Shown in pieces: positions 6,880 to 15,034 of a DNA stretch of 52,979 nt. Location of the stretch: contig JAGOSM010000005.1 of the NCBI GenBank assembly GCA_018062315.1, forward strand, positions 1 to 52,979, written 5' to 3'. The notes beneath the pieces are model-generated. The model made no database searches. It saw only the letters and a program-made list of their open reading frames with translations, and was not told the origin of the DNA. The DNA is from Simkaniaceae bacterium (GTDB lineage: Bacteria > Chlamydiota > Chlamydiia > Chlamydiales > Simkaniaceae). The position numbers and the translations under genes were made by a program. Every line of letters starts with the position of its first letter. Positions within the stretch are counted from its first letter, which is position 1.

Positions 6880-7920
6880 TTAGAATGTGTAGGCTGCTTT
6901 GAGAGTCATCCCAAAAAAATAAAGATCTAGGCTTCCAGATGAAATCCCAGACACATATTCATCCATTAAGGAACGCATCATGTTCTGCCCCCAAAAATAG
7001 GCAAAGTCGTAACTTATCATCAGATTGAACCGCTGCTTGTTACTCATCTCCCTCTCCCACCCCAATCCCAAACTTAAATCAAGCTCAGGACGTACACACT
7101 GATAAGACATTTGTAGAGAAGCTGGGGTTTCATAATAGGTAACCGCGGCCCCCTCGCTATGCCTTACATTGGTAAACTTGGTAAAAAAGAGAGTCGCGCC
7201 CATCTCCCCATCTAAACTGAAGCCCATTGGCAAATTGTATCTTCCGTCCACACCTATACGAGGACCAATCCCCCATCCATGCGACTGATTTTGAGAAGCA
7301 ACCGGCTGAGAACCCAAGAAACTACTTCCTCCAAAAGAAGCAGCAGCTACTGCTAGCTCAAGATTCATCTGTTGCCGGATCCAAATCGTTCTTAACCCGC
7401 CAAAAGGGGTGTAAGCAAAACCCCTTTTTTTACTGAGAGGACAAGACACAAGAAGATCCCCCATGTCCATCGCAAGTTTCCAGGTAGAGGAAAGCGCTGC
7501 GCCCGTCAACGATTGATGGGAATAAAATGTCTCTTGAAGATACCAACTATCGAGACTCCAAACTCCGGTCCCCACAGAACCTGCTGGAGCACTCCGACTT
7601 ACCTGGTTCTTTCCCCGATAGTAAGTATATTCCCCATAAATTTCCCAATCCTCTGCAAAAGAAAGGCCCGCTCCCACTTTAAAGCCTGGATGGTATCCAA
7701 ATTCTTGCTGAAACACCTTGGGGGAACTTGCCAAAACAGTTGTCGCAGAGCCATCTACCTGTGCACTCTCTGCAACATTCAATCCATCTTCCTTGGCATA
7801 CCAATAGGTAAATGAAGCATCAAACCAATATCGCAGCTGGTTGGCATCCTGAGGCGCATCACTCGCAAACAAACGTAAGAATGGTGCCAACAAGGTAATG
7901 GCAATATAAGTATACTTCAT
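6880..7920 (-). CDS. Lpg1974/MOMP-like outer-membrane porin
   Basis: A 346-residue outer-membrane beta-barrel. I choose ATG 7920 because it begins a standard signal peptide (M-K-Y-T-Y-I-A-I-T-L-L-A-P-F-L-R-L-F-A, cut before S-D-A-P); longer starts run into the repeat at 7989. Typical features are alternating aromatic strands ('Y-W-F-D-A-S-F-T-Y-W-Y-A-K-E-D-G-L'), the shared block 'G-I-G-P-R-I-G-V-D-G', 'W-E-I-Y-G-E-Y-T-Y-Y-R-G-K', and a terminal aromatic residue (K-A-A-Y-T-F) for barrel insertion. It belongs with the Legionella Lpg1974 pore family, which is expanded in some chlamydiae. Two paralogues lie within 6 kb. A role as a general porin and surface antigen is likely. Confidence 0.75.
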   Translation of the reverse strand: MKYTYIAITLLAPFLRLFASDAPQDANQLRYWFDASFTYWYAKEDGLNVAESAQVDGSATTVLASSPKVFQQEFGYHPGFKVGAGLSFAEDWEIYGEYTYYRGKNQVSRSAPAGSVGTGVWSLDSWYLQETFYSHQSLTGAALSSTWKLAMDMGDLLVSCPLSKKRGFAYTPFGGLRTIWIRQQMNLELAVAAASFGGSSFLGSQPVASQNQSHGWGIGPRIGVDGRYNLPMGFSLDGEMGATLFFTKFTNVRHSEGAAVTYYETPASLQMSYQCVRPELDLSLGLGWEREMSNKQRFNLMISYDFAYFWGQNMMRSLMDEYVSGISSGSLDLYFFGMTLKAAYTF

Positions 7921-7988
7921 TCGATCGACTATCCTTATCTTGCTCACAGTAAAAGATAGATTTTTTTTGATCAATGGATATAATCTGC

Positions 7989-8017
7989 TATACCCAAACA
8001 AGCTGAAGAGTTGGTAT
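7989..8017 (+). repeat. Dispersed TATACC repeat at a gene start
   Basis: TATACCCAAACAAGCTGAAG then AGTTGGTAT. The last two bases are the first two of the ATG of the next gene, so the repeat supplies its leader and only a weak ribosome-binding sequence (GAAGAG). Confidence 0.8.
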
Positions 8018-9410
8018 GTTTAACAAATATGTCCTTAGACTCTTATTTGTATTCTATAACTTCTCTGCCATCGCACTCACTCACCGCCCTGAATCTATCT
8101 TGATCTCTGCAGGCCCTGCTCAACGCGAAGTGGCAGGAGTGATTTATAACTTGGATAATTTCATCCACCTTGCCGAGTATTTTGGTTTGCAGCTTGATGA
8201 GTATGGAGCCAATTCAACCGTCGATTATCTTGTCCCAGTCTTCCCTGATAATATCAGCACGTTTGAGAACAGTCTCCCTCAAATTGTGATGAATAAAAAT
8301 GATGTCATCCTCATTGAAGTAACTGTGCCGGATACGACATGGTTAAACACTCACTCTCTATTCAATATCACTCCCTATTTCTATTTTTATGAAGCAGACG
8401 GCACCAAGACCTCCGTATATGCAAGCGAAAATATCACCATCCAGTTTTTTGAACTCTTTGATACACCCGGTGATAAGATCCGAATTTGTATCACTCCAAA
8501 TAAGACCATTGCTGCCCAATATGAAAACTTGGGCTATATGATTTCCGGTATGCCCGAAGAATATCTTAATTCCACCACATTTCAAATCCTCTTCCGTGTA
8601 GGGACAATCAATGGAGAGCAACAACTATCCATCAATAACTTTGTCAAAGTGACTTTTTTAGAGGCCACCGAACAGGCGCCATTTGCTGGTTCTGATTATT
8701 TTGATGCTGCAGAAATTATCGCCTCATTTCCAACCGAGCTAGCCCCAGCCTCACCATCTGGAAGTCTTGCTGAATACGGGTCTATTGTCGCCTATTTACA
8801 GACACAGTCATACACCACCTACCAATGCGTAAAGTATCTCTCCAATATCTACTCTACAAACTATGCCTTTAATAATTTTTACAAGGCAATTTCCGTCAAT
8901 CCAGCCGCTGAAATGCAAGCAAATAACACAGGAGAAAACTATTTCAATTCTCCAGGAGTACAATCCCCTCCTAACCCTAGCAGTGCCTTTATCGATCTGA
9001 GTATACAGAGCGGCTATCTTTACATTCTCTCTCTCAATCAACATAAGATGAAAGCCGGCCTCACCTCCAATGTTCAGATATATAACGAAGAAAATTTAGC
9101 GATCATTCCGAATGGTTTGATCATTACGAGTCCCGATCTTCCCCCCTTCTCTGCTCCAAATTACCCTTATATAGCTTCGATTGACGACCCCTATCCCCTC
9201 TTTCAAATCAACGCCTACAATATTGCCGATCTCACTGAAAGTGAGATCACTCAAGTGATTATCACTGAGCGAATTTCCTATAATCCGGTTAATTTCTATC
9301 AATCGTCGAACGAATATGCGGGAAAAGCCTATTTCTTTTTTGGGACCCTTACGTCTGACCAAGTTTCCTATTTATACAATACTTTTGGCATTACCATCAC
9401 GTACCCATAA
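8016..9410 (+). CDS. Exported protein of unknown function
   Basis: A 464-residue protein. The N-terminus is a signal peptide (Y-V-L-R-L-L-F-V-F-Y-N-F-S-A-I-A, cut near residue 21). The body is rich in Asn, Ser, Thr, Tyr and Pro and predicted beta-strands, with no domain I recognise and no internal membrane helix. It lacks the glycine-aromatic end of a barrel, ending in T-I-T-Y-P. The start codon abuts the repeat at 7989-8017. Its position in a cluster of porins and exported orphans suggests a surface-exposed or secreted protein. No function can be assigned. Confidence 0.7.
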   Translation: MFNKYVLRLLFVFYNFSAIALTHRPESILISAGPAQREVAGVIYNLDNFIHLAEYFGLQLDEYGANSTVDYLVPVFPDNISTFENSLPQIVMNKNDVILIEVTVPDTTWLNTHSLFNITPYFYFYEADGTKTSVYASENITIQFFELFDTPGDKIRICITPNKTIAAQYENLGYMISGMPEEYLNSTTFQILFRVGTINGEQQLSINNFVKVTFLEATEQAPFAGSDYFDAAEIIASFPTELAPASPSGSLAEYGSIVAYLQTQSYTTYQCVKYLSNIYSTNYAFNNFYKAISVNPAAEMQANNTGENYFNSPGVQSPPNPSSAFIDLSIQSGYLYILSLNQHKMKAGLTSNVQIYNEENLAIIPNGLIITSPDLPPFSAPNYPYIASIDDPYPLFQINAYNIADLTESEITQVIITERISYNPVNFYQSSNEYAGKAYFFFGTLTSDQVSYLYNTFGITITYP

Positions 9411-9430
9411 CGGGCAATGCTTGCAGAATA

Positions 9431-9465
9431 ATACCGAAACAAGCCCAACTCTTCAGCTTATTTGA
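9431..9465 (+). repeat. Compressed copy of the TATACC repeat
   Basis: ATACCGAAACAAGC is joined directly to CCAACTCTTCAGCTTATTTG, which is the right arm of the hairpin unit. The copy has thus lost its central part. It lies between two exported-protein genes. Confidence 0.65.
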
Positions 9466-9518
9466 ATATACATAAATTAACAATTAATTTATCATTATTA
9501 ATTAAAAAAGTATATATA

Positions 9519-10142
9519 ATGAAAAAATTTATTTTTACAATATTTTGTTTATCTTATTTAAATAGTGGCTTTTCATTCGACAATCCATCGTATCCTACAG
9601 CGGCAGAAATTTCCCCCTTCTCAAAACCGCATTTGGATACTTCTCCCCCTAACTCCTATTCTTACTTTACCGTAGGATCTGGTATGTTCATACAACAAGT
9701 GGGCATTGGACAAAGATATAAAAATTTTGAAACCTGTAAAGCCTTTGATATAAGTTTTAGTGTGCATTTTTCTGTTCCCATGATCGTAAGCGAACCCGGT
9801 CTTCTCTATAGAGACCAGGTATTCCCCTCCTTGAAATATACTTATTTAACTTATCGGGATAATAGCCCTACCTCTCGCTATTCTGGAATATCTGGTGAAT
9901 TGCTCTTCATGACTTATGTCCCCTATTTTTTTCCTATCCCTAACATTGGCCTGATTTGGGGAAAAGAAAGAGAAAATATCCGTTTTTCTCAGCTACAGTT
10001 AAATATCTTTCCTGCTATAGCCTGTATTTTAGGGACCGGCATACTTTTATCATCGGACGGTAGCTACGATTCGGATATAATGGGAATGATGTTAGTTGTA
10101 GGTGGCTCAGCCACTTTGATTTCTTACGATATCGCCTTCTAA
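9519..10142 (+). CDS. Exported protein of unknown function
   Basis: A 207-residue protein starting at ATG 9519, which begins a clear signal peptide (M-K-K-F-I-F-T-I-F-C-L-S-Y-L-N-S-G-F-S). An in-frame start at 9462 would put 19 extra residues in front of it and is less likely. The body alternates aromatic and polar residues ('Y-S-Y-F-T-V-G-S-G-M-F'), and the C-terminal third is more hydrophobic with glycines ('G-M-M-L-V-V-G-G-S-A-T'), ending I-A-F. It may be a small outer-membrane or inner-membrane-associated protein. The upstream 50 bases are very AT-rich with only AAAAAAG as a ribosome site. Confidence 0.65.
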   Translation: MKKFIFTIFCLSYLNSGFSFDNPSYPTAAEISPFSKPHLDTSPPNSYSYFTVGSGMFIQQVGIGQRYKNFETCKAFDISFSVHFSVPMIVSEPGLLYRDQVFPSLKYTYLTYRDNSPTSRYSGISGELLFMTYVPYFFPIPNIGLIWGKERENIRFSQLQLNIFPAIACILGTGILLSSDGSYDSDIMGMMLVVGGSATLISYDIAF

Positions 10143-10155
10143 CCTGAGTTTTTAG

Positions 10156-10322
10156 TAACCTGAATTTCGAATTTATTTCCCTGATAATCAACATCTTTTC
10201 GCGAAATTTGAAGTCATTTTTCTCATCAATAGCGCCTGCGGCTATGGATTTCAAAAAATGACTTCAAATTTCATCGAAAATCTCGTTGATTCTCATGGGA
10301 AATAAACTCGAAACTCAGGTTA
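10156..10322. repeat. 167-bp palindromic repeat element
   Basis: The left arm (10156-10222) and the reverse complement of the right arm (10255-10322) match over about 67 bases with few mismatches, beginning TAACCTGA(A/G)TTTCGA. A small inner hairpin, ATAGC-GCCTGCG-GCTAT (10229-10245), lies in the loop. A further TAACCTGAG sits at the preceding stop codon (10140), the same sequence follows the stop at 14507, and a partial arm is at 3822. This is a MITE-like or REP-like element able to form a very long stem. Confidence 0.8.
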
Positions 10323-10325
10323 GTC

Positions 10326-10380
10326 AGAATTTGTCATTTTTTCTGCGCCTTTCTGTCTCCCCGCCTCTGCGTTAAATTCG
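10326..10380 (-). repeat. CGCAGAGACGGAGAG-type intergenic repeat
   Basis: The reverse complement reads AACGCAGAGGCGGGGAGACA, then a GGCGCAGAAAAAATGACAAA tail. The same tail is at about 50109-50130 and the CGCAGAGACGG part at 14750-14766, 14857-14873 and 49790-49806. Repeats of this look are common between genes in many unrelated bacteria; their function is unknown. Confidence 0.65.
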
Positions 10381-10463
10381 GTCTATCTAGATTTTTCAAC
10401 TAAAAGAAGCAGCGAACTGAATTTGGATATTTGAATCGCCTTGACAATCGAAGATATTTCGTT

Positions 10464-10640
10464 GTATACCCAAACAACCTCAAAAATCGGAATTTTAAGA
10501 AGTCAGAACAAGAGATTTGAGCCAGGCGCAGCCGTTGCCGAAGCAGCTCAACTTGAATAAGTTGAGCGATGGAGGCAGGTCTCAAAGCTCGCAGCTTCTG
10601 GCGCACTTAAAAATCGATTTTTGAGGTTGTTTGGGTATAC
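10464..10640. mobile_element. 177-bp MITE-like element with perfect 26-bp inverted ends
   Basis: Bases 10464-10489, beginning GTATACCCAAACAACCTC, are the exact reverse complement of 10615-10640. The interior (10490-10614) codes for nothing convincing and contains a perfect small hairpin GCTCAACTT-GAAT-AAGTTGAGC near 10552-10573. The outer end GTATACCCAAACAA is shared with the dispersed TATACC repeat, so the two may be related families moved by the same lost transposase. No target duplication is obvious. Confidence 0.75.
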
Positions 10641-10641
10641 C

Positions 10642-10665
10642 TATACCGAAACAAGTTGAAGAAAA
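10642..10665 (+). repeat. Dispersed TATACC repeat copy
   Basis: TATACCGAAACAAGTTGAAG, directly beside the 177-bp element and 18 bases upstream of the next gene's start. Confidence 0.7.
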
Positions 10666-10682
10666 TATTATATGGATGAGTT

Positions 10683-11702
10683 GTGAAAATTTGGTCATTA
10701 ATTTCTCTCCTGGTACCCGCAACGAATCTTTTCCTGACTGTTAACGTATCAGCAAGCGAACTCTCAGACAAACCGGCATCTCCCTATCAAAAGGAACTTG
10801 ATTCAGCCGTATCCACTGAAATAGATTACCTTCTCTGGTTTAGCAACCAGGATGGGTTACACTCCCCTACCGTTGCAACAGGCAAATCCCCTAATTTACC
10901 CTCTAAGTGGAGCTCTGGGGTACGAGCTGCCATAGCGGGACAACGAGCACATTGGAATACTGAGCTCTGTTATACCTACTATGCAACACGTTCTACTGAT
11001 ACCGCACATGCAGATATCGAAACTATTCTTAGCTCAACTCCAAGCACTGCTGGTATATTTAAAGTGAGAGAAATGTGGAACTTACATTTCAATCGACTCG
11101 ATTTACAACTAGGCAGAAAAATCCTCTTTGGAGATCATTTTCTTTTAGAGCCCTTTTTTGGTGTAGAAGGGCTTGGAATTTTTCAAAAATTGAACCTTAC
11201 AACCAGTACTGTTTTCTTAGACCTAACCACTGCTCTTCAAGCAACCAATGTGGTGGATTCAAAGAATAAAAATTCAGTCCTCGGAATCGGTCCTCGAGCA
11301 GGGGTCAAAGCGAATCTAGATTTAAAGGGAGGCTTTGGACTCTACGGTATGTTGGGAGTCAATATCTTATGGAATAAATTCATCATAAAACAAGACTACA
11401 ACGAAACAGATTACTATTCATCCAGCAGCCCCACCACATTAGTTGATCAAGTTAAATCTCTTTCTCAAGGCGGTTCTGTATTTAATGCCGATTTAGAAAT
11501 TGGATTTAACTGGAGATACCTTTTCAAAACATCAAATCTTGAGATGACCTTAAAAGCTGGGTGGGAACAACACTATTACATCGATATCGTTCGCTTTTGC
11601 GATTTTTATTTGCAACAAACAAGCTTAGGCACAGCCGCTTACTCTACCAATGGAAATTTGGCTTTGTCTGGATTCACTGTAGGTATGTTCTTGAGATATT
11701 AA
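10683..11702 (+). CDS. Lpg1974/MOMP-like outer-membrane porin
   Basis: A 339-residue barrel protein starting at a GTG (the only start in front of the signal K-I-W-S-L-I-S-L-L-V-P-A-T-N-L-F-L). The mature part shares the family's landmarks with the genes at 6880 and 12549: an N-terminal 'I-D-Y-L-L-W-F-S-N-Q-D-G-L', the block 'S-V-L-G-I-G-P-R-A-G-V-K-A', 'G-F-G-L-Y-G-M-L-G-V-N-I-L-W', a 'K-A-G-W-E-Q-H' strand and a terminal aromatic (F-L-R-Y). It is expected in the outer membrane as a porin or antigen. Repeats occupy the whole 540-bp leader, so its promoter probably lies inside repeat DNA. Confidence 0.75.
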   Translation: MKIWSLISLLVPATNLFLTVNVSASELSDKPASPYQKELDSAVSTEIDYLLWFSNQDGLHSPTVATGKSPNLPSKWSSGVRAAIAGQRAHWNTELCYTYYATRSTDTAHADIETILSSTPSTAGIFKVREMWNLHFNRLDLQLGRKILFGDHFLLEPFFGVEGLGIFQKLNLTTSTVFLDLTTALQATNVVDSKNKNSVLGIGPRAGVKANLDLKGGFGLYGMLGVNILWNKFIIKQDYNETDYYSSSSPTTLVDQVKSLSQGGSVFNADLEIGFNWRYLFKTSNLEMTLKAGWEQHYYIDIVRFCDFYLQQTSLGTAAYSTNGNLALSGFTVGMFLRY

Positions 11703-11709
11703 GAAATCT

Positions 11710-12243
11710 TTAAAAATTACTTAGAAACTCCGGCAAACTTTCATTTACACCAGGCAAATTATAATAATAGGGGCTACTTGGATTGATGCTGATCATATAA
11801 GACCAATGAGAGAGTCCATCTGCAGTGGAACCTGCATTCATCTGCATCACAAATTGATAGTTACCTTGTAACTTCACAAACGTTCCAATCCCATTAACTA
11901 AATCTGTAGTAGCGATCGATCCTGAGGGAATAAATGTCATATAAACAGCCCCACCACTTGTTATGGTACCGAGTATTTTTTTCTGCGAATATGTTGTAGT
12001 ACCTCCATTAATCACAGCTGTATAAGCTCTCCCAAAAAAATAACCATCGTTATAACTATCAATGACCCATACCGTTTGATCTGTTACCGCCGTATAAGAT
12101 GATGGGGAATATTCATAGGCCAACAATGTAGATGGAGGCACAATCCAAACAGTATTTTTTATTAAATCTTCGAAATTGTTCTGGTAGTCTTGAGAAAATA
12201 CCAAGTTGGTAAATAGGATCAAAATCACCAAAATACTCTTCAT
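11710..12243 (-). CDS. Small exported protein of unknown function
   Basis: A 177-residue protein with a signal peptide (M-K-S-I-L-V-I-L-I-L-F-T-N-L-V-F-S, cut before Q-D-Y). The start has a strong ribosome-binding site (GGAGGGG). The mature part is Ser/Thr/Tyr/Gly-rich and probably all beta ('T-V-W-V-I-D-S-Y-N-D-G-Y-F-F-G-R-A-Y'), with no cysteines and no known domain. It converges on the porin gene at 10683 with only seven bases between the stops. It is likely periplasmic or surface-attached. Confidence 0.7.
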   Translation of the reverse strand: MKSILVILILFTNLVFSQDYQNNFEDLIKNTVWIVPPSTLLAYEYSPSSYTAVTDQTVWVIDSYNDGYFFGRAYTAVINGGTTTYSQKKILGTITSGGAVYMTFIPSGSIATTDLVNGIGTFVKLQGNYQFVMQMNAGSTADGLSHWSYMISINPSSPYYYNLPGVNESLPEFLSNF

Positions 12244-12548
12244 GCGGTCCCCTCCAAGAGGTTCAATAAATCAATAAAACTTACCCATCTGAATATACAA
12301 AATAAATTTGATTTATCGAAATCAAAAATGGCGAGCGACTAAATATAGACATAGTGAAGAGTTTCGTTTTTCTGACTACTCAAGATTCTCCACGTGAAAT
12401 AGACCCCTTGTTTTTGGAACTCAATACGTCCAAAATAACAGTCTCCTTGGCACAAGTGGGGATCTGTGGATTGAAGATATCTCGAACCAGTAGGTTTCAG
12501 ATGAAAGAGAAAAATGGCTTTAAATTTCCTAAAAAGATGAAGCCCAAA
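12244..12548. other. Intergenic stretch without a supported gene
   Basis: A GTG-started frame of 68 codons at 12354-12560 has no ribosome-binding site, no recognisable domain, and runs over the end of the convergent porin gene. I do not call it. No hairpin, repeat family or RNA gene was recognised here. Confidence 0.4.
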
Positions 12549-13535
12549 TCAAAAGCCTAGACAAATCGAGATAAATCCCCCTTGTAAAACGATATTTCTC
12601 GACTTATGATCTCCTATAAACTGATTGTACTGCCATTCATTCTGATGAAAAAACTTATGCCATTCCCATCCTGCTTGAACACAAAAAACTAACGCTTTAT
12701 ATAAAAACTCGGTTTGCCAGGCTAAAGCAGCTCTAGCATCGAGCATCCATCTAAAACGGGTCATGCTACGATGAGTATGAAATAGAGATTGAGTTAAGTA
12801 CGATTCGTTTTGTCTAACCCAAAAACCTCCTAGTAGTCCCGAAGTTCCAATATTCCCAACCAAACTCAACCCTTTTGGTAAAACAATAACGGGTGATAAC
12901 CCAACAAGTGGACCAATACCAAAAAAATTATTCCTCATGCTAATGGCATCTATCCCTTCGTTAAACTCACCACCTCCATAATTAGCTTTAATTTTTTGAT
13001 TTAAAGAAGCAAACCTTAGGCCTATAATACTTTTTAAAATAAAACACTTCACCGGGTTCCACGAAAAAATGGTTCCAAGATCACCCATGTTTGTATTTAA
13101 TCTCCAGGAAACACTACTACTTGTCACATAAGTACTCGGTTCATTTGTTGTACTTAAAGACAAGATGGGAAAAAAACCTGAAAATCCATCCGTTGAACTT
13201 TGACCTTTAGCTTTATTTTGTATGTACGTCCAAGTGGCAAATAAAAACCAGTCTTGAGGCTGATACCCTACATTGATCTGCAATCCATTATTCCATTCAA
13301 ACTTAGGTTGAATAAGAGAGGCGTTAACAAAGTTCATCGTCGTATCAATATCTTGTGCTTGATTTGCAACAGCCACTCCACTTTCTTTTGCTTTTAAACA
13401 GACTAATCCCTCTGAAAACCACACGTGAGGAAGGCTTGGCATCTTTTCTTTTTTGATTGTAGGCTGAGCAGCATCCTCTGCTAACAGCGTGAACGCTACG
13501 ATTTGAAAACAAACAAAAAAACATTTTAAATTCAC
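12549..13535 (-). CDS. Lpg1974/MOMP-like outer-membrane porin
   Basis: About 328 residues from a GTG at 13535, chosen because it begins a signal peptide (N-L-K-C-F-F-V-C-F-Q-I-V-A-F-T-L-L-A, cut before E-D-A-A-Q) and gives the same length as the two paralogues. The frame stays open to 13664, and no good ribosome-binding site is seen for any start, so the start is the weak point. Family marks are 'W-F-S-E-G-L-V-C-L-K-A-K-E-S-G', 'F-G-I-G-P-L-V-G-L', 'G-L-S-L-V-G-N-I-G-T-S-G', 'Q-A-G-W-E-W-H' and a terminal 'I-C-L-G-F'. Function as for the other porins. It is divergent from the barrel gene at 13692. Confidence 0.7.
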   Translation of the reverse strand: MNLKCFFVCFQIVAFTLLAEDAAQPTIKKEKMPSLPHVWFSEGLVCLKAKESGVAVANQAQDIDTTMNFVNASLIQPKFEWNNGLQINVGYQPQDWFLFATWTYIQNKAKGQSSTDGFSGFFPILSLSTTNEPSTYVTSSSVSWRLNTNMGDLGTIFSWNPVKCFILKSIIGLRFASLNQKIKANYGGGEFNEGIDAISMRNNFFGIGPLVGLSPVIVLPKGLSLVGNIGTSGLLGGFWVRQNESYLTQSLFHTHRSMTRFRWMLDARAALAWQTEFLYKALVFCVQAGWEWHKFFHQNEWQYNQFIGDHKSRNIVLQGGFISICLGF

Positions 13536-13646
13536 GAAGTGCAACCATATTAAAGTTTCATATAGAGACCGAACTAGATCGCATAGTATAAAAAATTTCA
13601 AATACTTCCCACTAAAAAAAGGATGAACAAAAATCTTTCCCCTTGT

Positions 13647-13662
13647 TATACCGAAACAAGAC
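13647..13662 (+). repeat. Short TATACC repeat copy
   Basis: TTATACCGAAACAAG. With the CTTGTT in front (13642) it forms CTTGTT-ATACCG-AAACAAG. It lies between divergent outer-membrane protein genes. Confidence 0.6.
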
Positions 13663-13691
13663 AACCATGAAAAATTTCAAAGGATAATCTC

Positions 13692-14507
13692 ATGCGTAAA
13701 TGGATACCCAAGTCTTTGATTGCGGCATTGATACTACCCTGCTTCGCTTTAACAGCTCAAGAATCCGATCAACAACAAACTCCTTCTGATCCTATGGGTA
13801 TCTACTTCGGTGGCTTTGGTGGCTGGATTTACCCATATCATGTCACCGTAACTCAAGTGGGAACCGCTTTTTTTACCGAAGGTGCCGGAGGTCCTCTTGA
13901 TGTTGCAGCAAAAGGAACCTCACACGGTAATACAAAGGGATTTGGAGGAGTCCATATCGGTTATGAATGGATGAATAAGATGAGCCCAGGATTTCGATTG
14001 GCTCCAGCTCTTGAACTTGAAGGAACCTATTTTGCAAATACTGCAAAAAAAGCAGATGTGGTTAATCCAACAACAAGAATTGATGCTCATGAATTTATAG
14101 ACACGCTTCCCATGCGCGTAGGAACCCTTTTAGTTAACGGAGTTTTGGAGTTTAATAATGACTATATTTCTCCTTACCTTGGTTTTGGTGTAGGGGTGGG
14201 ATTTATCTCCATTCACAATGCAAATTCTTTACAGATTGATCCGTTAGAAGCTGGATTTAACCATTTTAACTCTAATACAAGCGCTTTCAATACCCTCTTT
14301 GCAACTCAGGCAAAAGCGGGGCTTCGTTACCGTTTTCTTAAACATTACCGCCTCAGTGCGGAATATCGATTTATCTATCTACCGTCATCGGATTTTACTT
14401 TCGGTTCCACAAACTACCCAGATCACGTTCCTACAAGCCCGTGGTTAGTCCGGTTAAGCGGAATGCGTTATAACACATTTACTTTAGGATTCGATTTTAT
14501 TTTCTAA
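13692..14507 (+). CDS. Outer-membrane beta-barrel protein (opacity/OmpA-like barrel)
   Basis: A 271-residue protein. A signal peptide ends at A-L-T-A-Q (residue about 22); the start has AAAGGA seven bases upstream. The mature chain has glycine-aromatic strands typical of an 8-stranded barrel: 'Y-F-G-G-F-G-G-W', 'F-G-G-V-H-I-G-Y-E-W', 'Y-L-G-F-G-V-G-V-G-F', 'A-K-A-G-L-R-Y-R-F' and 'L-S-A-E-Y-R-F-I-Y'. The last residues 'F-T-L-G-F-D-F-I-F' give the terminal Phe used by the BAM complex. No cysteines for MOMP-type cross-linking are seen in these strands. It is probably a surface protein expressed with the neighbouring porins. Confidence 0.75.
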   Translation: MRKWIPKSLIAALILPCFALTAQESDQQQTPSDPMGIYFGGFGGWIYPYHVTVTQVGTAFFTEGAGGPLDVAAKGTSHGNTKGFGGVHIGYEWMNKMSPGFRLAPALELEGTYFANTAKKADVVNPTTRIDAHEFIDTLPMRVGTLLVNGVLEFNNDYISPYLGFGVGVGFISIHNANSLQIDPLEAGFNHFNSNTSAFNTLFATQAKAGLRYRFLKHYRLSAEYRFIYLPSSDFTFGSTNYPDHVPTSPWLVRLSGMRYNTFTLGFDFIF

Positions 14508-14513
14508 CCTGAG

Positions 14514-14962
14514 TTTGTACACGACAATAATGGAATGAGCTAGGAGTATTGCAAAGCTTTGGCCTTCCAAAACACTTGAAAATTTGTTTGTCCAGGGATA
14601 AAAATAACAGTCGACAGGAAGAATGATTTGAAGGATATAACGATATGAATGATGGGAAAAAAATAAGCTAAACGCGCTAGCCCATTCTTATCGTTCTTCA
14701 GTAATTCCCGCTGGAAGAGAAACTGCCCTCAAACATCATTAAAAAACACAACGCAGAGACGGAGAGCCGCTGAGCCGCGAGAGAAATTTTTTAGATAAAT
14801 GCACTTGAAAGCCCTATTTTTCACTATCTTCTTCATAAATCTCAGCGTCTCTGTGACTCTCCGTCTCTGCGTTTATTTCTTTAAGGTTATTTATGAGACC
14901 TATAATAATTCTAGCGGGAATTGCTGATCGTTCTTCTTTAAATTATTATTGTCGTGTACAAA
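14514..14962. mobile_element. 449-bp noncoding element with perfect 18-bp inverted ends
   Basis: TTTGTACACGACAATAAT at 14514-14531 is the exact reverse complement of 14945-14962. The hexamer GAGTTT occurs at 14511-14516 and again at 14963-14968, overlapping one end, so a target duplication is possible but not clean. The interior is noncoding and nested: an AATGATTTGAAGGATATAAC segment near 14622; a TAATTCCCGCTGG / CTAGCGGGAATT pair; and a perfect 17-bp inverted pair AACGCAGAGACGGAGAG (14750-14766 and 14857-14873). The left 190 bp recur, inverted, at 44424-44646. Confidence 0.75.
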
Positions 14963-14976
14963 GAGTTTCTAAGAAA

Positions 14977-15008
14977 TTAGGGATCGTAAATTAATTTACG
15001 ATCCCTAA
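14977..15008. terminator. Perfect 32-bp palindrome, possible bidirectional terminator
   Basis: TTAGGGATCGTAAATT is followed at once by its own reverse complement, with no spacer. It lies between the 449-bp element and the stop codon of the 47-residue gene. It has no strong T tract (only TAAAGGTT after it), so a terminator role is a guess; a protein-binding site is equally possible. Confidence 0.4.
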
Positions 15009-15034
15009 AGGTTCCCTGGCAGGGGCTCAAAGTA

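Noticed and set aside
12354-12560. 68-codon frame between exported-protein genes
   Set aside because: GTG start, no ribosome site, no recognisable domain and overlap with the end of the convergent porin gene.
13345-13548. 67-codon frame on the minus strand at the porin start
   Set aside because: A shifted frame of the porin's signal-peptide region. The porin frame has the real signal peptide and family motifs.
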